This document shows, piece by piece, positions 26,166-35,956 of a DNA stretch of 64,000 bases. Source of the DNA: Vibrio hangzhouensis (GTDB taxonomy: Bacteria; Pseudomonadota; Gammaproteobacteria; Enterobacterales; Vibrionaceae); assembly GCF_900107935.1 (NCBI RefSeq), contig NZ_FNVG01000002.1, positions 186,001-250,000 on the forward strand. The letters run 5' to 3'. Position 1 is the stretch's first letter. Every line of letters starts with the position of its first letter. A program made the position numbers and the translations under genes. Under the pieces are notes generated by a model. That model did not search any database, was not told the origin of the DNA, and saw only the letters and a list, made by a program, of their open reading frames with translations.

Positions 26166-27353
26166 CTAACTCCAATTCAACACTCTTACCTCATTGCCCT
26201 CTTCTGGCTTTTTGGGAATGTTGAGAGACAACAGCAGCGAAATCACCGCCATCCCTGCACCAATATAAAACACACTTGAAGGTGATATCAGCCAAATAAA
26301 ACCAAACGTCACAGGTATCACAACCGCCGCAATGTGATTGATTGTAAAGGAAACGCCCGCTGTAGACGCCATATCTGCCGGATCGGCGATCTTCTGAAAG
26401 TAAGTTTTGATGGCAAGTGCCAGAGCAAAAAACAGATGATCAATAACATACAGCGCGGCTGCCCATTCTGCCGTTTGCACTAAACCGTATCCAACGAAGA
26501 CAAAAATCAGCCCTACATACTCAAAGATCAGCGCTTTGCGCTCCCCAACAATACCGATAAATCGGCCTATTTTCTTGGCAAACAGGAAATTAAACAGATA
26601 GTTAATCAGAAACAGCAACGTAATGTCCGACACGCTATAACCAAATTTTTCTACCATGAGAAAACCTGCAAACACAGTAAAGATCTGTCGTCGGGCCCCG
26701 CTCATAAACGTCAGGGCGTAATAGAGCCAGTAACGCTTTCTCAGCACCAGTTTTTTGGTCTGCGGTGTGTCAGTTTTAAATTGAGGGAATGCAAACGCGA
26801 TAAACAACACCAGCACACATCCAATACCGCCTGTGATGCCATACACCCACACATAATCCAGTTTGAGCAGCTCCACCATGCCCCACAAACCAGCGTAGGT
26901 CAGCAGGGAAGCCAACGCACCGACGGATATCAGTTTACCCAGCACTTCCGGAGCCTCATCCTTGCTCAGCCATTGCAACGAAAGTGATTGCTTCAGGGTT
27001 TCGAAATAGTGGAAACCGGTGGACATGATCAGCGTAGTGATCAGCAAACCAGCAACCGACGGAAACAGGCCGGTGATCGCCGTACCTATAGTGAGCAGTA
27101 ACAGAGAGAGCAACATGAATTTCTGTTCACGAATGAACAACAATACAAACACGGTTGTGAAGGCTAGAAACCCGGGAATTTCTCGCACACTTTGCAGTAA
27201 TCCGATGTCAGAGCCATCAAAGTTGGCACGTTCAATGACAAAGTTATTCAGGAGCGCCATCCAACTTGAAAAAGCGATGGGCACTATAATCGATATAATA
27301 ATGAGAAAGTTCTGAGGGGTACGCCATCCATAAGCGTGCTGTTGTAAAGCCAT
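26166..27353 (-). CDS. Major facilitator superfamily transporter
   Basis: A 395-residue integral membrane protein with about twelve hydrophobic helices, in two halves separated by a basic loop (TDTPQTKKLVLRKRYW). The MFS family is apparent from the overall pattern, but the substrate is not. I chose the ATG at 27353, which follows AAAGGAACCAATA; a longer open frame of 25 codons reaches into the divergent gene. It diverges from the EEP-family hydrolase gene with only 66 bp between starts. Confidence 0.8.
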   Translation of the reverse strand: MALQQHAYGWRTPQNFLIIISIIVPIAFSSWMALLNNFVIERANFDGSDIGLLQSVREIPGFLAFTTVFVLLFIREQKFMLLSLLLLTIGTAITGLFPSVAGLLITTLIMSTGFHYFETLKQSLSLQWLSKDEAPEVLGKLISVGALASLLTYAGLWGMVELLKLDYVWVYGITGGIGCVLVLFIAFAFPQFKTDTPQTKKLVLRKRYWLYYALTFMSGARRQIFTVFAGFLMVEKFGYSVSDITLLFLINYLFNFLFAKKIGRFIGIVGERKALIFEYVGLIFVFVGYGLVQTAEWAAALYVIDHLFFALALAIKTYFQKIADPADMASTAGVSFTINHIAAVVIPVTFGFIWLISPSSVFYIGAGMAVISLLLSLNIPKKPEEGNEVRVLNWS

Positions 27354-27419
27354 TATTGGTTCCTTTAAGAGCTTGATTTTTATATGCTCGTTTCTAACGC
27401 CATAACGGAGTCTAATACG

Positions 27420-28409
27420 GTGACACAAATTAATACACTAAAAGTCACGACCTGCAACTTGTGCAATTTTGTCGAGCCACCCTTTGCCTTCTACGAAATG
27501 GACAATATTTACAGCGCAAAGCAGTGGCAGCAGAAGACGAATTGGTTGCAAGAGACCTTGAAAAAACTGGATTCCGACATCATTGCGTTTCAGGAAGTGT
27601 TTTCCGTTGCCGCGCTGCAATCCCTTACCAAAGCATTGGGGTACCCATATTTTGAGTTTAATCAACAACCAGAGCTAGAGTCTGAATACATATTTTCACA
27701 TCCGGCTTTAGCCATTGCATCTCGGTATCCACTAAAAAAGCGCCCCAATTTGGCATTGCACGCCTCTCAGGAAGGGGAGTTCAGCCGTCCACCGCTACAC
27801 ATTACGGCTACCATCGAGGGTATGGGCGAACTCGACATCTATAATGTCCACTTAAAGTCAAAGCGCCCGGTACAGACAGAATCACCTCTTGAAGACGAAA
27901 GCCATGTCGAACTCTGGTTGCAAGAGCTTGAGGGCAGTGAACTGTCGACCCGATTGCGTCATCTCGAAGCACTGGGGTTGCATCAGAACATCGTAAGGGT
28001 CAAACAGCGCACGAAAAGACCCTTTCTGTTGCTAGGTGATTTTAATAATCATCTGTCTGCTGATGAATTTGCCCCATTTCACTCTCAATACCGTCATCGA
28101 CGTAAAGAGTCTCTGTCAGAGCTCAGACATTACCATTTTCACGACAGTTGGCGGTTGATACCCAGAGGTATACCAACTCGTGCCAGTGAGGCACTACGAG
28201 AGCCAATAACGCACTACTATGGCGAGTCTGGTAGTCGGCTTGACTACATTCTAACCTCGAATGAATTTAACCCGGAGTACGATCTTTCCCTGTTTGAACT
28301 CATTGATTATGAGCTTGTAAACAAACACATTATTGATCCCATTTTCGGTATCGACGATATCAGCACCGATCATGCGCTGGTCTCGATTCGCTTTCAAATC
28401 AGGCCGTAA
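27420..28409 (+). CDS. Endonuclease/exonuclease/phosphatase family protein
   Basis: A 329-residue member of the DNase I-like fold. Motifs are present in order: TTCNLCNF near the N-terminus, metal-site DIIAFQEVFS, DIYNVHLKSKR, LLLGDFNNH and the closing STDHALVSIRF. These are the catalytic blocks of the family; the phosphoester substrate is unknown. I prefer the GTG at 27420, which follows ACGGAGTCTAATACG, to an ATG 36 bases upstream that would leave just 30 bp to the divergent MFS gene. No signal peptide is seen. Confidence 0.78.
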   Translation: MTQINTLKVTTCNLCNFVEPPFAFYEMDNIYSAKQWQQKTNWLQETLKKLDSDIIAFQEVFSVAALQSLTKALGYPYFEFNQQPELESEYIFSHPALAIASRYPLKKRPNLALHASQEGEFSRPPLHITATIEGMGELDIYNVHLKSKRPVQTESPLEDESHVELWLQELEGSELSTRLRHLEALGLHQNIVRVKQRTKRPFLLLGDFNNHLSADEFAPFHSQYRHRRKESLSELRHYHFHDSWRLIPRGIPTRASEALREPITHYYGESGSRLDYILTSNEFNPEYDLSLFELIDYELVNKHIIDPIFGIDDISTDHALVSIRFQIRP

Positions 28410-28509
28410 TATTCGCTCCCCGTCACAAAGCACTTGCTATAGATAGAAAATTCAATTAGTTATATAACAAAGTAACCTGGACATAAGCAGGCCAAATAAG
28501 GAGGCTGAC

Positions 28510-29007
28510 ATGAATGTGATTATTCGACCCACAGAACTGGGAGATGCTGAGGGTCTGTGTCAGCTCTACTCCCAACCTAAAGCCCAGCGTGAAACCCTGC
28601 AGCTGCCTTTACCATCTGTTGCTATGTGGCAAGAGCGCCTGAGTAGTGTCCCTGCCGGTGTCTACAGTTTCGTAGCGGAACTAGACGGGAAGATTGTCGG
28701 TAATATTGGTTTTGAGCATTCACAACGCCCAAGAACCGCCCACTGTGCCACCTTTGGTATTGGTGTCCACGACGAATATCACGGTCTGGGCATTGGCAGT
28801 AGACTCATCGAGACTGTTCTTGACTTAGCCGACAACTGGCTAAATATCCAAAGAGTTCAAATTGAGGTTAACGCAGATAACAGAGCTGCCATTGCACTGT
28901 ATTCAAAATATGGCTTCGAGATTGAAGGCGAAGCACTTTGTTCGGTATTCAGGGATGGTGAATTTGTATCAACCTACTATATGGCACGAATCAAAGACCA
29001 ATTATAA
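28510..29007 (+). CDS. yhhY: GNAT acetyltransferase, YhhY (AaaT)-like
   Basis: A 165-residue acetyltransferase resembling E. coli YhhY, an L-amino-acid N-acetyltransferase. Shared features are ETLQLPLPSVAMWQERL near residue 30, QRPRTAHCATFGIGVHDEYH, the acetyl-CoA loop GLGIGSRLIE and the late YSKYGFEIEGEAL with ending YYMARIK. The start follows AAGGAGGCTGAC. It is a single gene. Confidence 0.8.
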   Translation: MNVIIRPTELGDAEGLCQLYSQPKAQRETLQLPLPSVAMWQERLSSVPAGVYSFVAELDGKIVGNIGFEHSQRPRTAHCATFGIGVHDEYHGLGIGSRLIETVLDLADNWLNIQRVQIEVNADNRAAIALYSKYGFEIEGEALCSVFRDGEFVSTYYMARIKDQL

Positions 29008-29103
29008 CCAAAGTTTCTTATTCGCTTTAATGCTGGTTGTTGGTTTCTTGGCTTAACTTAGGTAGAGTACGCCACCACAGTTGTCCAGTAGAGATAGAAC
29101 ACA

Positions 29104-29349
29104 ATGAATATTGATGACCAAGTAATAGAAACACTCGAACAACTCGAAGACTTCCTGATTCAGGTTGAGAGTGGCGCTTTAGGTCTGCAAGGCGTCGCCG
29201 GCATTGCTCTGGCAACCTCAAACCGTGACGGCCGACCTTTTGTTGCCGTACTTGGTGAGCAACACCAGTTACTGCTAGGTCGCTGGGTTTCAAAGCATGT
29301 CTACGAAAATGGCAAGGACATGGTTCGCAATGGTCCAAAGCGCAATTAG
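29104..29349 (+). CDS. Small conserved-type hypothetical protein, 81 aa
   Basis: No family is recognised. The protein has an N-terminal acidic amphipathic helix (QVIETLEQLEDFLIQVES) and a compact C-terminal half (VAVLGEQHQLLLGRWVSKHV). Probably cytosolic. It has its own good terminator 24 bp past the stop, which supports its being a gene. Confidence 0.6.
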   Translation: MNIDDQVIETLEQLEDFLIQVESGALGLQGVAGIALATSNRDGRPFVAVLGEQHQLLLGRWVSKHVYENGKDMVRNGPKRN

Positions 29350-29372
29350 CTCACCATCAAGTTGAAGAGAAG

Positions 29373-29398
29373 CCTGGCACATTTGCCAGGTTTTTTTT
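29373..29398 (+). terminator. Intrinsic terminator
   Basis: CCTGGCA-catt-TGCCAGG followed by eight T residues. Confidence 0.9.
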
Positions 29399-29557
29399 CA
29401 GGTTCTATCTGCTTTTTAAACAGTTAGGTACACAACGTTTACTTTAATCTAAGAGCAAAATCGCAAACTAATTATGCAGCAATTGGCCGTATTTGCTAAT
29501 CGACTATCCTAGCTCACGAATAACAACAATGACGCAAAGTCAGAGACTAGGATAATC

Positions 29558-30289
29558 ATGAATAAACGATCAACACTTGCTTTTACATTAGCCATAACAC
29601 TCCCTTTCATTGGTAGCGCTCAAGCGGGCAGTTGGGGCTATTCTTCAGAAAATGGGCCCGAACATTGGGGCCATGTGAGCACCACCTGTAGCGAAGGTAA
29701 AAACCAAAGTCCAGTGGATATCCGGTCGGCCCAGCTCGTCGATGCGCAGTTGCAACCGCTCGAGTTTCATTACCAAGGAAAAGTTGCCAACGTAGTCAAC
29801 AATGGTCACACGGTGCAAGTCAACATCACTGGCGATAACACGTTGACGTTGGATGGTCAGGTGTTTGAACTCAAGCAGTTCCACTTCCACACTCCCTCAG
29901 AAAACACCTTCAACGGTAAACACGCACCTTTGGAAGCACATTTTGTTCATGCGAACGTCAACGGCGAGCTTGCGGTTGTTGCAGTCATGTTCAAGAGTGG
30001 AGAAAGAGAAGATTCAGTGCTTGCTGAAATCCTACACACCCTACCCGCAGCAGATCAAACCATCGACATTAAATCAGATTTGGCATTGGCAAACTTACTT
30101 CCAAGAGTCAAAACCTACTATCGCTACAATGGTTCGCTCACCACGCCACCTTGCAGCGAGGGCGTTCGCTGGATAGTACTGACCGATCCACAATTCATCA
30201 TTCAAGGGCAGCTTGAGAACTTATCAAAAACGATGGGGCACAATGCTCGACCTACTCAGGATCTAAATGCTCGATTGCTCCTGAAGTAA
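29558..30289 (+). CDS. Alpha-class carbonic anhydrase, exported
   Basis: Periplasmic zinc enzyme that interconverts carbon dioxide and bicarbonate. The 243-residue protein has a signal peptide ending GSAQA, then GSWGYSSENGPEHWG, QSPVDI, zinc ligands in QFHFHTPSEN (two His) and EAHFVH (third His), and the YNGSLTTPPCSEGVRW block of the alpha class. Two cysteines (TTCSEG and PPCSEG) can form the usual disulfide. All catalytic elements are intact. It is monocistronic. Confidence 0.95.
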   Translation: MNKRSTLAFTLAITLPFIGSAQAGSWGYSSENGPEHWGHVSTTCSEGKNQSPVDIRSAQLVDAQLQPLEFHYQGKVANVVNNGHTVQVNITGDNTLTLDGQVFELKQFHFHTPSENTFNGKHAPLEAHFVHANVNGELAVVAVMFKSGEREDSVLAEILHTLPAADQTIDIKSDLALANLLPRVKTYYRYNGSLTTPPCSEGVRWIVLTDPQFIIQGQLENLSKTMGHNARPTQDLNARLLLK

Positions 30290-30304
30290 CAAACTGACCT
30301 TAAT

Positions 30305-30330
30305 TAAGAGCGTGCAAGCGCTCTTATGTT
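30305..30330 (+). terminator. Probable terminator after carbonic anhydrase
   Basis: TAAGAGCG-tgcaag-CGCTCTTA followed by TGTTT; the T-tract is short. Confidence 0.55.
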
Positions 30331-30586
30331 TAGTAACAAAATCATTACATTAGCCTTCTGTTTTTTTGATCAACGTTCCAGAAACTCAAATCGGAGACCA
30401 CCGAAAATAGACTATTTGAAGTGCTTCAAAGTTTACCGTACGCAGAGCGTGTAACTTAACTGTTAAACAAAAATAAGAAAATGTTGCAATGATGAGATTT
30501 TGAACTTCACGGTATTCAACAGCATTCCTTACCTTTGGTAACGAGTCTAGCCTTGAATAACGGTAGGCAGAAATGGGGGATGCGGT

Positions 30587-30832
30587 ATGCAACAGTGTGA
30601 AATCAACGTATATGATACAAGGAACGAGCAGCAGTTTATTGTGCTCAATATCGGTTTTTCTGACGCAACAAAAGCGGATTTCATGTGGAGTAATATGCCG
30701 ACAGCCACGTGTCGCGATTACATTTCACATTTAGTGGTGTCAGGTAACGTTGTGGCAAAAAAATACATCACAGAGGATGACCTTAGCGATATGAATCGTG
30801 CGACTCACCATCAACTCTCTGTTACATCATAA
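30587..30832 (+). CDS. Small hypothetical protein, 81 aa
   Basis: No family is recognised. A mixed alpha/beta small protein (CEINVYDTRNEQQFIVLNIG, then YISHLVVSGNVVAKKYITED). The ribosome site GGGGGATGCGGT is purine-rich and close to the ATG. It converges on the SMP-30 gene. Its reality rests on the start signal and the non-overlapping position. Confidence 0.5.
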   Translation: MQQCEINVYDTRNEQQFIVLNIGFSDATKADFMWSNMPTATCRDYISHLVVSGNVVAKKYITEDDLSDMNRATHHQLSVTS

Positions 30833-30883
30833 TAGCGGTGCTATATCAGCACCGCTTCTTCCTAATGTCGGCTCCAAAAAAGG

Positions 30884-31768
30884 TCAGATGACTACCGCCG
30901 CCAGTACTTCTTTCAGCCCTTGCGTCACATTCTTAGCAATCAGCAACTTTCCTTTCTCATTGCTACCTTCAGCAGACGTTACCATCAGGTCACTGAAATC
31001 ATCACCACCAAAACCCACCATTGTTGGATTTTCGGAAGGTACCTCAACGACTTGCTTAACCTGACCTTGCGGCGAGATTTTCACAACCGACTGACCGGCA
31101 TACATGGCTACCCAGTAGTTACCCTCCGCATCCACGCTGGCACCATCCGGTCTGCCGTTGTAATCCGTTAAGTCACAATGTAGCTGCTGCTCTCCATACT
31201 CACCGGTTTCAGGGTTGTAGCTGTGCTTGTACACTTTGCTTGAACCGGTGTCTGCCCAGTACAACCAAAGACCATCTGGCGAAAACGCCAGACCATTACA
31301 AGTCCAGGCGAACATAGGTAACGCTTCAATGTCGCCATTGAGATGTAACTGGTGGAATTGACCTTGATCGCCAACCTTTGCGCCATTACGAGTACCCGCA
31401 ACGAAGCGGCCTCCAGGGGCAACTCGGCCATCGTTATAACGCATACGAGGGAACTCAGAAACCAGTGGCGCGAGAGAAGTTTTCTCCGCCCCCCAGTTTT
31501 CCAGATAGTACATGCCCGATTTCAGCGCGATAATGAAGCCTTGCTCACCATGCATCGCGAAGCAACCGATAGGTTCACCAAACTCGAGTTTTTCATTCAC
31601 TCCCGCTTTTTGACGCCATAGCTCACCATCGCAGATATTTACCCACATCCAAGATTCGTTACGCCAGTCCCAGCGAGGGCATTCAGCCAAATCAAAATCA
31701 AGGTCGACGAACTTTTCAAACTGAATAGGTTGTGCCACGTTCATGTCCTTTTCTGTATCAATTAACAT
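30884..31768 (-). CDS. SMP-30/gluconolactonase/LRE-like beta-propeller protein
   Basis: A 294-residue six-bladed beta-propeller of the SGL family, lactonases that use a divalent metal. Visible signature elements are DLDFDLAECPRWDWRNE with the metal Glu-type position, FAWTCNGLAFSPDGLWLYWAD with the Asn ligand, and the NGRPDGASVDAEGNYWVAMY block with the catalytic Asp. A sugar lactone is the probable substrate. The start is uncertain: ATG at 31768 is reported, but ATG at 31744 also has an AAAAGGA just before it (too close), and the frame extends further to 31882. Confidence 0.8.
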   Translation of the reverse strand: MLIDTEKDMNVAQPIQFEKFVDLDFDLAECPRWDWRNESWMWVNICDGELWRQKAGVNEKLEFGEPIGCFAMHGEQGFIIALKSGMYYLENWGAEKTSLAPLVSEFPRMRYNDGRVAPGGRFVAGTRNGAKVGDQGQFHQLHLNGDIEALPMFAWTCNGLAFSPDGLWLYWADTGSSKVYKHSYNPETGEYGEQQLHCDLTDYNGRPDGASVDAEGNYWVAMYAGQSVVKISPQGQVKQVVEVPSENPTMVGFGGDDFSDLMVTSAEGSNEKGKLLIAKNVTQGLKEVLAAVVI

Positions 31769-31962
31769 TGGTGTTTTTTTCTGGCCTTGTTGTAACAAAA
31801 TCAGCGCCAAGGTTCTAGCGCTGATTAACAAATTGACCCATAAAAACTCCCCCTGGCATTCGCCCGTCATTTCGTTACTCACAGACTAAACGCTCGCACT
31901 ATCGTTTCTCGATGCGATACGCTACCCTAGTCTTTCTATTAATAGCTTGGTATGTGACAGAG

Positions 31963-32499
31963 ATGAGCATCAAAACCCTTGATTCAAAAGTCGTTTATCA
32001 GAACAACTGGATGACCGTCCGTGAAGACAAAATAGAACGGGAAAGTGGTGCACAAGGTATCTATGGCGTGGTCGATAAACCTGATTGTGCAGTGATCATA
32101 GCCGTCGAAAAGGACCATATCCATTTGGTTCAGCAATATCGTTATTCGGTTGGTGAGCGTTTTTGGGAATTGCCACAAGGCGCCTGGGAGTCCAATCCTG
32201 ACGCGGACCACATCGAACTGGCGCGAGGAGAGCTCCTTGAGGAAACGGGGTTAACGGCCAAAACCATGACTTACGTTGGAAAGCAATTAATTGCCTATGG
32301 TTTTCTCAATCAAACCTGCCACATCTATCTGGCTACCAACCTCAGCAAACAACAGCAACAGCTGGATAATGAAGAAGAAGATCTCATCACCCAACGGTTT
32401 TCCATTTCCCAATTTGAAACCATGATAACGGATGGCCGAATACAGGATATCGTCACAACAGGCGCATGGGGACTGGCCAAACTCAAAGGGTTGGTCTGA
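31963..32499 (+). CDS. Nudix hydrolase
   Basis: A 178-residue pyrophosphohydrolase of nucleoside-diphosphate-linked substrates, probably ADP-ribose or a sugar nucleotide. The Nudix box is ELARGELLEETGL, which keeps the metal-binding glutamates but has Gly where the common Arg of REUxEE is found, and is preceded by ELPQGAWESNPDAD. A subset of the family shares this form, so it should still be active. The ATG at 31963 gives a normal-length start (MSIKTLDSKVV); a longer frame from 31912 is less likely. Confidence 0.8.
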   Translation: MSIKTLDSKVVYQNNWMTVREDKIERESGAQGIYGVVDKPDCAVIIAVEKDHIHLVQQYRYSVGERFWELPQGAWESNPDADHIELARGELLEETGLTAKTMTYVGKQLIAYGFLNQTCHIYLATNLSKQQQQLDNEEEDLITQRFSISQFETMITDGRIQDIVTTGAWGLAKLKGLV

Positions 32500-32600
32500 C
32501 AGCCAAAATTTAGAATCCAGTCACAAAGTGAGTTTTAAAGTTCGACATTCGGTAACCATATACCAAGCTTGATGTATTGACGAAGTAGAAGGGGCATCGT

Positions 32601-32939
32601 ATGGATCGGTTAACTCTCCAGGAATGTTTGATTGAAGCACTCAGACAACTTGAGGCTTATAAAAACGCTATGTCTCTGCGAGAAGACGCTTACGATTTCG
32701 AAACCGCCCTACGCAAGCTTACCGAGCAGCTGTTTAGCTTACAGGTAATATCAGATTTGAAAGGATCGCTAGATGATATTGCTTACTCCATATCCCTGTT
32801 GAAAAGCCTTACGATTGAAGCTGGCCAATATCTTGAGCAGGGATTCGAACTTGATGATACCAAACGCCTGATTGCTAAATCACTCAGCGCTAACTATGCC
32901 CTCTCTAAAATCACATTAGGTGGATTAGGTCACATTTAA
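32601..32939 (+). CDS. Hypothetical helical protein, 112 aa
   Basis: No family is recognised. The sequence is almost wholly helical and amphipathic with leucine-rich spacing (ECLIEALRQLEAYKNAMSL, DLKGSLDDIAYSISLLKSL). It is cytosolic by composition. The ribosome site AGAAGGGGCATCGT is good. It stands alone between the Nudix and alcohol dehydrogenase genes. Confidence 0.6.
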   Translation: MDRLTLQECLIEALRQLEAYKNAMSLREDAYDFETALRKLTEQLFSLQVISDLKGSLDDIAYSISLLKSLTIEAGQYLEQGFELDDTKRLIAKSLSANYALSKITLGGLGHI

Positions 32940-33072
32940 CCATTCGAAAAACAAATGGATCAAACTTACTCATACCTGGTTACTTGATACCACTTTAGTA
33001 GTGTCGCATCTAACCCTTTGTTTTATATAGATTAGTCTGATTATTGGGCAGTTTTTCGCACGCCATAACCTA

Positions 33073-33086
33073 TTGATATACATCAT
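33073..33086. promoter_or_regulatory. FNR-like box upstream of the iron alcohol dehydrogenase
   Basis: TTGAT-ATAC-ATCAT matches TTGAT-N4-ATCAA in nine of ten positions, 72 bp before the start codon. It would fit oxygen-dependent control of an alcohol dehydrogenase. Confidence 0.45.
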
Positions 33087-33157
33087 AAAATGCCCTCCTT
33101 CATCATGATAGCTTTTCGGGATTATATTCATCATGTCGAATAGCAAGGAGCATTCAA

Positions 33158-34306
33158 ATGAGCAGTACTATTATTCTCCCATCCACTAACCTGTTGGGCA
33201 AAGATTGTCTCGAAAAAGCCTTGGATATCATCCAACAACAAGGGTTTACCAAAGCTTTGATCGTCACTGACGCTGTATTGAACCAAATCGGTCTGGTTGC
33301 CGAGGTTACAAAACAACTCGAAGATCGCCAGATCTCGTTCGAAATTTACGACGGCACTCAGCCTAACCCTACGATTGATAACGTAACGCAAGGCCTTGAA
33401 TCTTTGGTCAATCATGATTGCGATCTGATTATTTCTATTGGAGGAGGCTCTCCTCATGATTGCGCAAAAGGCATTGCGCTTGTGGCGACTAACGGCGGAC
33501 ACATTTCTGACTACGAAGGGATCAATAAAGCCACTGAAGCCCCCTTCCCTCTGATCGCCATTAATACCACTGCCGGAACCGCCTCTGAAATGACCATGTT
33601 CAGTGTAATTACCGACGAAGAACGACATATAAAAATGGCTATTGTTGACCAGAAAGTCACGCCGCTGATCTCTGTTAATGACCCAAATCTGATGCTTGCA
33701 ATGCCTTCTTCTCTTACGGCTGCAACGGGCATGGATGCACTCACTCACGCCATAGAAGCCTATGTATCTGTTGCCGCGAATCCAATCACAGACACTGTAG
33801 CCTTAAAAGCCATCAGCCTGATTTCCCAGTATCTTCCCATCTGCGTCAACGATGGTAACAACCTGGAAGCGCGCGAGCAGATGGCTTACGCCCAATTCAT
33901 GGCTGGTATGGCGTTTAACAACGCATTACTCGGTTATGTCCATGCTATGGCCCATCAGTTAGGTGCGACGTATCACCTCCCGCACGGAGTGTGTAATGCT
34001 GTGCTGCTACCTCATGTACAGCGTTTTAATGCCAGTACCAATCCGGAAAAGTTCGCTGATATTGCCACAGCGATGGGTAGAGACATTTCCGGACTGTCGC
34101 CAGAGGCCGCTTCGTTACTTGCCATTGAAGCGATGGAAGAGTTGTCTGCAAAGGTTGGGATTCCGGCCACACTCAGTGAACTAGGCGTCTGCGCAAACGA
34201 CATTGACAAACTGTCGGTAAACACGCTTGAGGATGTGTGTTGTTTGACCAATCCTCGTCAAGCAACTAAACAGGAGATCGCCATGATCTTCACTGCTGCG
34301 ATGTAA
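33158..34306 (+). CDS. yiaY: Iron-containing alcohol dehydrogenase, YiaY/AdhB-type
   Basis: A 382-residue group III dehydrogenase expected to interconvert a primary alcohol and aldehyde with NAD. It has [20 protein letters not shown] (about 96-115, cofactor site), [12 protein letters not shown], the metal ligands in the region [14 protein letters not shown], and the later [16 protein letters not shown] with two His. Length is standard. The ribosome site AGCAAGGAGCATTCAA is strong. A perfect 11-bp hairpin follows the stop. Confidence 0.88.
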   Translation: MSSTIILPSTNLLGKDCLEKALDIIQQQGFTKALIVTDAVLNQIGLVAEVTKQLEDRQISFEIYDGTQPNPTIDNVTQGLESLVNHDCDLIISIGGGSPHDCAKGIALVATNGGHISDYEGINKATEAPFPLIAINTTAGTASEMTMFSVITDEERHIKMAIVDQKVTPLISVNDPNLMLAMPSSLTAATGMDALTHAIEAYVSVAANPITDTVALKAISLISQYLPICVNDGNNLEAREQMAYAQFMAGMAFNNALLGYVHAMAHQLGATYHLPHGVCNAVLLPHVQRFNASTNPEKFADIATAMGRDISGLSPEAASLLAIEAMEELSAKVGIPATLSELGVCANDIDKLSVNTLEDVCCLTNPRQATKQEIAMIFTAAM

Positions 34307-34321
34307 TTGCCCTCCCTAAAC

Positions 34322-34348
34322 CAGGTACAGACACTCTGTCTGTACCTG
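34322..34348 (+). terminator. Hairpin after the alcohol dehydrogenase gene
   Basis: CAGGTACAGAC-actct-GTCTGTACCTG, a perfect 11-bp stem 15 bp past the stop. There is no real T-run after it, so termination is probable rather than certain. Confidence 0.55.
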
Positions 34349-34477
34349 ACATTTACATTGTAAAATACCCAAAACAATCGCCATGAAGAAAAACAGTGCC
34401 ACCAGTTACTGATCAAAATGAACGATCCTTGCCTCAGAGTCGTATCAAGTTTCTGAATCTTTAGCCAGGCATCCATT

Positions 34478-34786
34478 ATGAACACTACATTGAGAACTTT
34501 GGAACAGTATCCACCCTTTGACAAAATCATCATTCACTCTCTGGAAATGTCCTTGTATCAGGTATCGGTTGTCATTGAAGGGGAAGAGCACTACATAACC
34601 CAAGATGACGGGCACCTCATAAGTACACACAACATTGTCGACATGCGTCGGGTCTGCCACAACCTTGAGGCCAGACAAGTCGTATTGCGACAGCAGAGTG
34701 CCTACGATGAGATGGTGGGCAGTCCAATACGTGAAGGAGAAAACACCCTCGAGATTCCTCTTGGAGATTTTAAGGCAGTGATATGA
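34478..34786 (+). CDS. DUF6482-like protein, 102 aa
   Basis: A small cytosolic protein. The C-terminal pattern QVVLRQQSAYDEMVGSP and the internal ISTHNIVDMRRV resemble the DUF6482 family of unknown function found in Vibrio and Pseudomonas. It has no membrane segment. The ATG at 34478 follows a weak ribosome site (CAGGCATCCATT). Function unknown. Confidence 0.65.
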   Translation: MNTTLRTLEQYPPFDKIIIHSLEMSLYQVSVVIEGEEHYITQDDGHLISTHNIVDMRRVCHNLEARQVVLRQQSAYDEMVGSPIREGENTLEIPLGDFKAVI

Positions 34787-34876
34787 CAGGCCTGCTAGAC
34801 TGAATAATTCGTAAACCTGCGGAGATAGATCGTTAATCTAAGGGGGGTTGTTTCGCCAATTAGCCAAGAGGAAGTG

Positions 34877-35956
34877 ATGACACCTAAAAGTCTATGGCTG
34901 CTTCTTATCGCGCTACACAGTTTGACAGGTTGTAGCGACAATAAATCCTATACTGCCGAACAAGGGTTCGACAACGGACGATTTACCAATGATGAAGTAG
35001 CAACAAACGACGTTGGATTACTGGACGCCATTTACTCCATTTACGTCGAAGGCAGTCCGTTTAGCGTTCCGAATGAGGACCTTCCTGTCGTCCACCCCGC
35101 TCTTGATAAAATGGAGCAGCAGGCTGCCCCCTCATTCGTCAAAATTGGCCACTCAACCATACTGTTAAGACTGAGTGGTCACTACTGGTTATTCGATCCT
35201 GTGTTTTCAGAGCGCGCCTCCCCCAGCAATTTTATCGGTCCTAAAAGATTTACTCCTCCAGCCATGCAACTGGAGGACATCCCTAAATTAAAAGCGATTA
35301 TCATCTCTCATAACCATTTTGATCATCTCGATGAAGCTTCAATTAAAACCCTGATCAGTCGCACAGAACATTTTTACGTGCCTTTAGGCGTCAAGTCACT
35401 CATGAGTAAATGGGGCATCAAAGACGAGGCCATAACAGAATTGGGGTGGTGGAGCGAGAATACCTTAGGGGAGGTTTCCCTAGCCGCCGTTCCCTCACAA
35501 CATTTTTCCGGGCGTTCACTCACCGATAAAAACACCACGTTGTGGGTATCCTGGGTGCTTTTCAACGACACACACCGTATCTACTTTAGTGGTGACTCTG
35601 GCTACTTCTCCGGATTCCGACAAATTGGCGACCAGTACGGTCCTTTTGACATCACGTTAATGGAGAATGGTGCTTACAATACGTTGTGGCAAACCATGCA
35701 TTTGTTTCCCAAGGAAACGGTTCAGGCTCACATTGACCTGAGAGGAAAATATCTCGTCCCAATTCATAACGCGACTTTCAATCTTAGCACCCACGCCTGG
35801 TTTGATCCTTTAGAGAAAATCGACGCAATCGCATCGGAGCGAAATGTAACTCTGATCACTCCTCGATTTGGTGACGTTGTCACTATGGATGATATTGAGC
35901 GCTTTCAGGAACGATGGTGGCGAGATTATTTGCCCAAAAGCAACAATCAACAGTGA
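34877..35956 (+). CDS. Lipoprotein of the metallo-beta-lactamase fold (NAPE-PLD/UlaG-like)
   Basis: A 359-residue protein with a lipoprotein signal peptide and lipobox LTGC (Cys about residue 19), so it is probably membrane-anchored in the periplasm. The catalytic domain belongs to the beta-lactamase-like group PF12706: IGHSTILLRLSGHYWLFDPV, then the metal site ISHNHFDHLDEAS (H-x-H-x-D-H type), GDSGYFSGF and the late PIHNATFNLSTH. Relatives include N-acylphosphatidylethanolamine phospholipase D. I chose ATG at 34877 after AAGAGGAAGTG; an in-frame GTG directly precedes it. Confidence 0.8.
   Translation: MTPKSLWLLLIALHSLTGCSDNKSYTAEQGFDNGRFTNDEVATNDVGLLDAIYSIYVEGSPFSVPNEDLPVVHPALDKMEQQAAPSFVKIGHSTILLRLSGHYWLFDPVFSERASPSNFIGPKRFTPPAMQLEDIPKLKAIIISHNHFDHLDEASIKTLISRTEHFYVPLGVKSLMSKWGIKDEAITELGWWSENTLGEVSLAAVPSQHFSGRSLTDKNTTLWVSWVLFNDTHRIYFSGDSGYFSGFRQIGDQYGPFDITLMENGAYNTLWQTMHLFPKETVQAHIDLRGKYLVPIHNATFNLSTHAWFDPLEKIDAIASERNVTLITPRFGDVVTMDDIERFQERWWRDYLPKSNNQQ

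Noticed and set aside
31963-32499. Inactive Nudix protein, because of Gly in place of Arg in the box
   Set aside because: The metal-binding glutamates are kept and a known subset of the family has the same form.
33131-33748. Minus-strand ORF of 205 codons
   Set aside because: Antisense to the iron alcohol dehydrogenase; low-complexity composition and no ribosome site.
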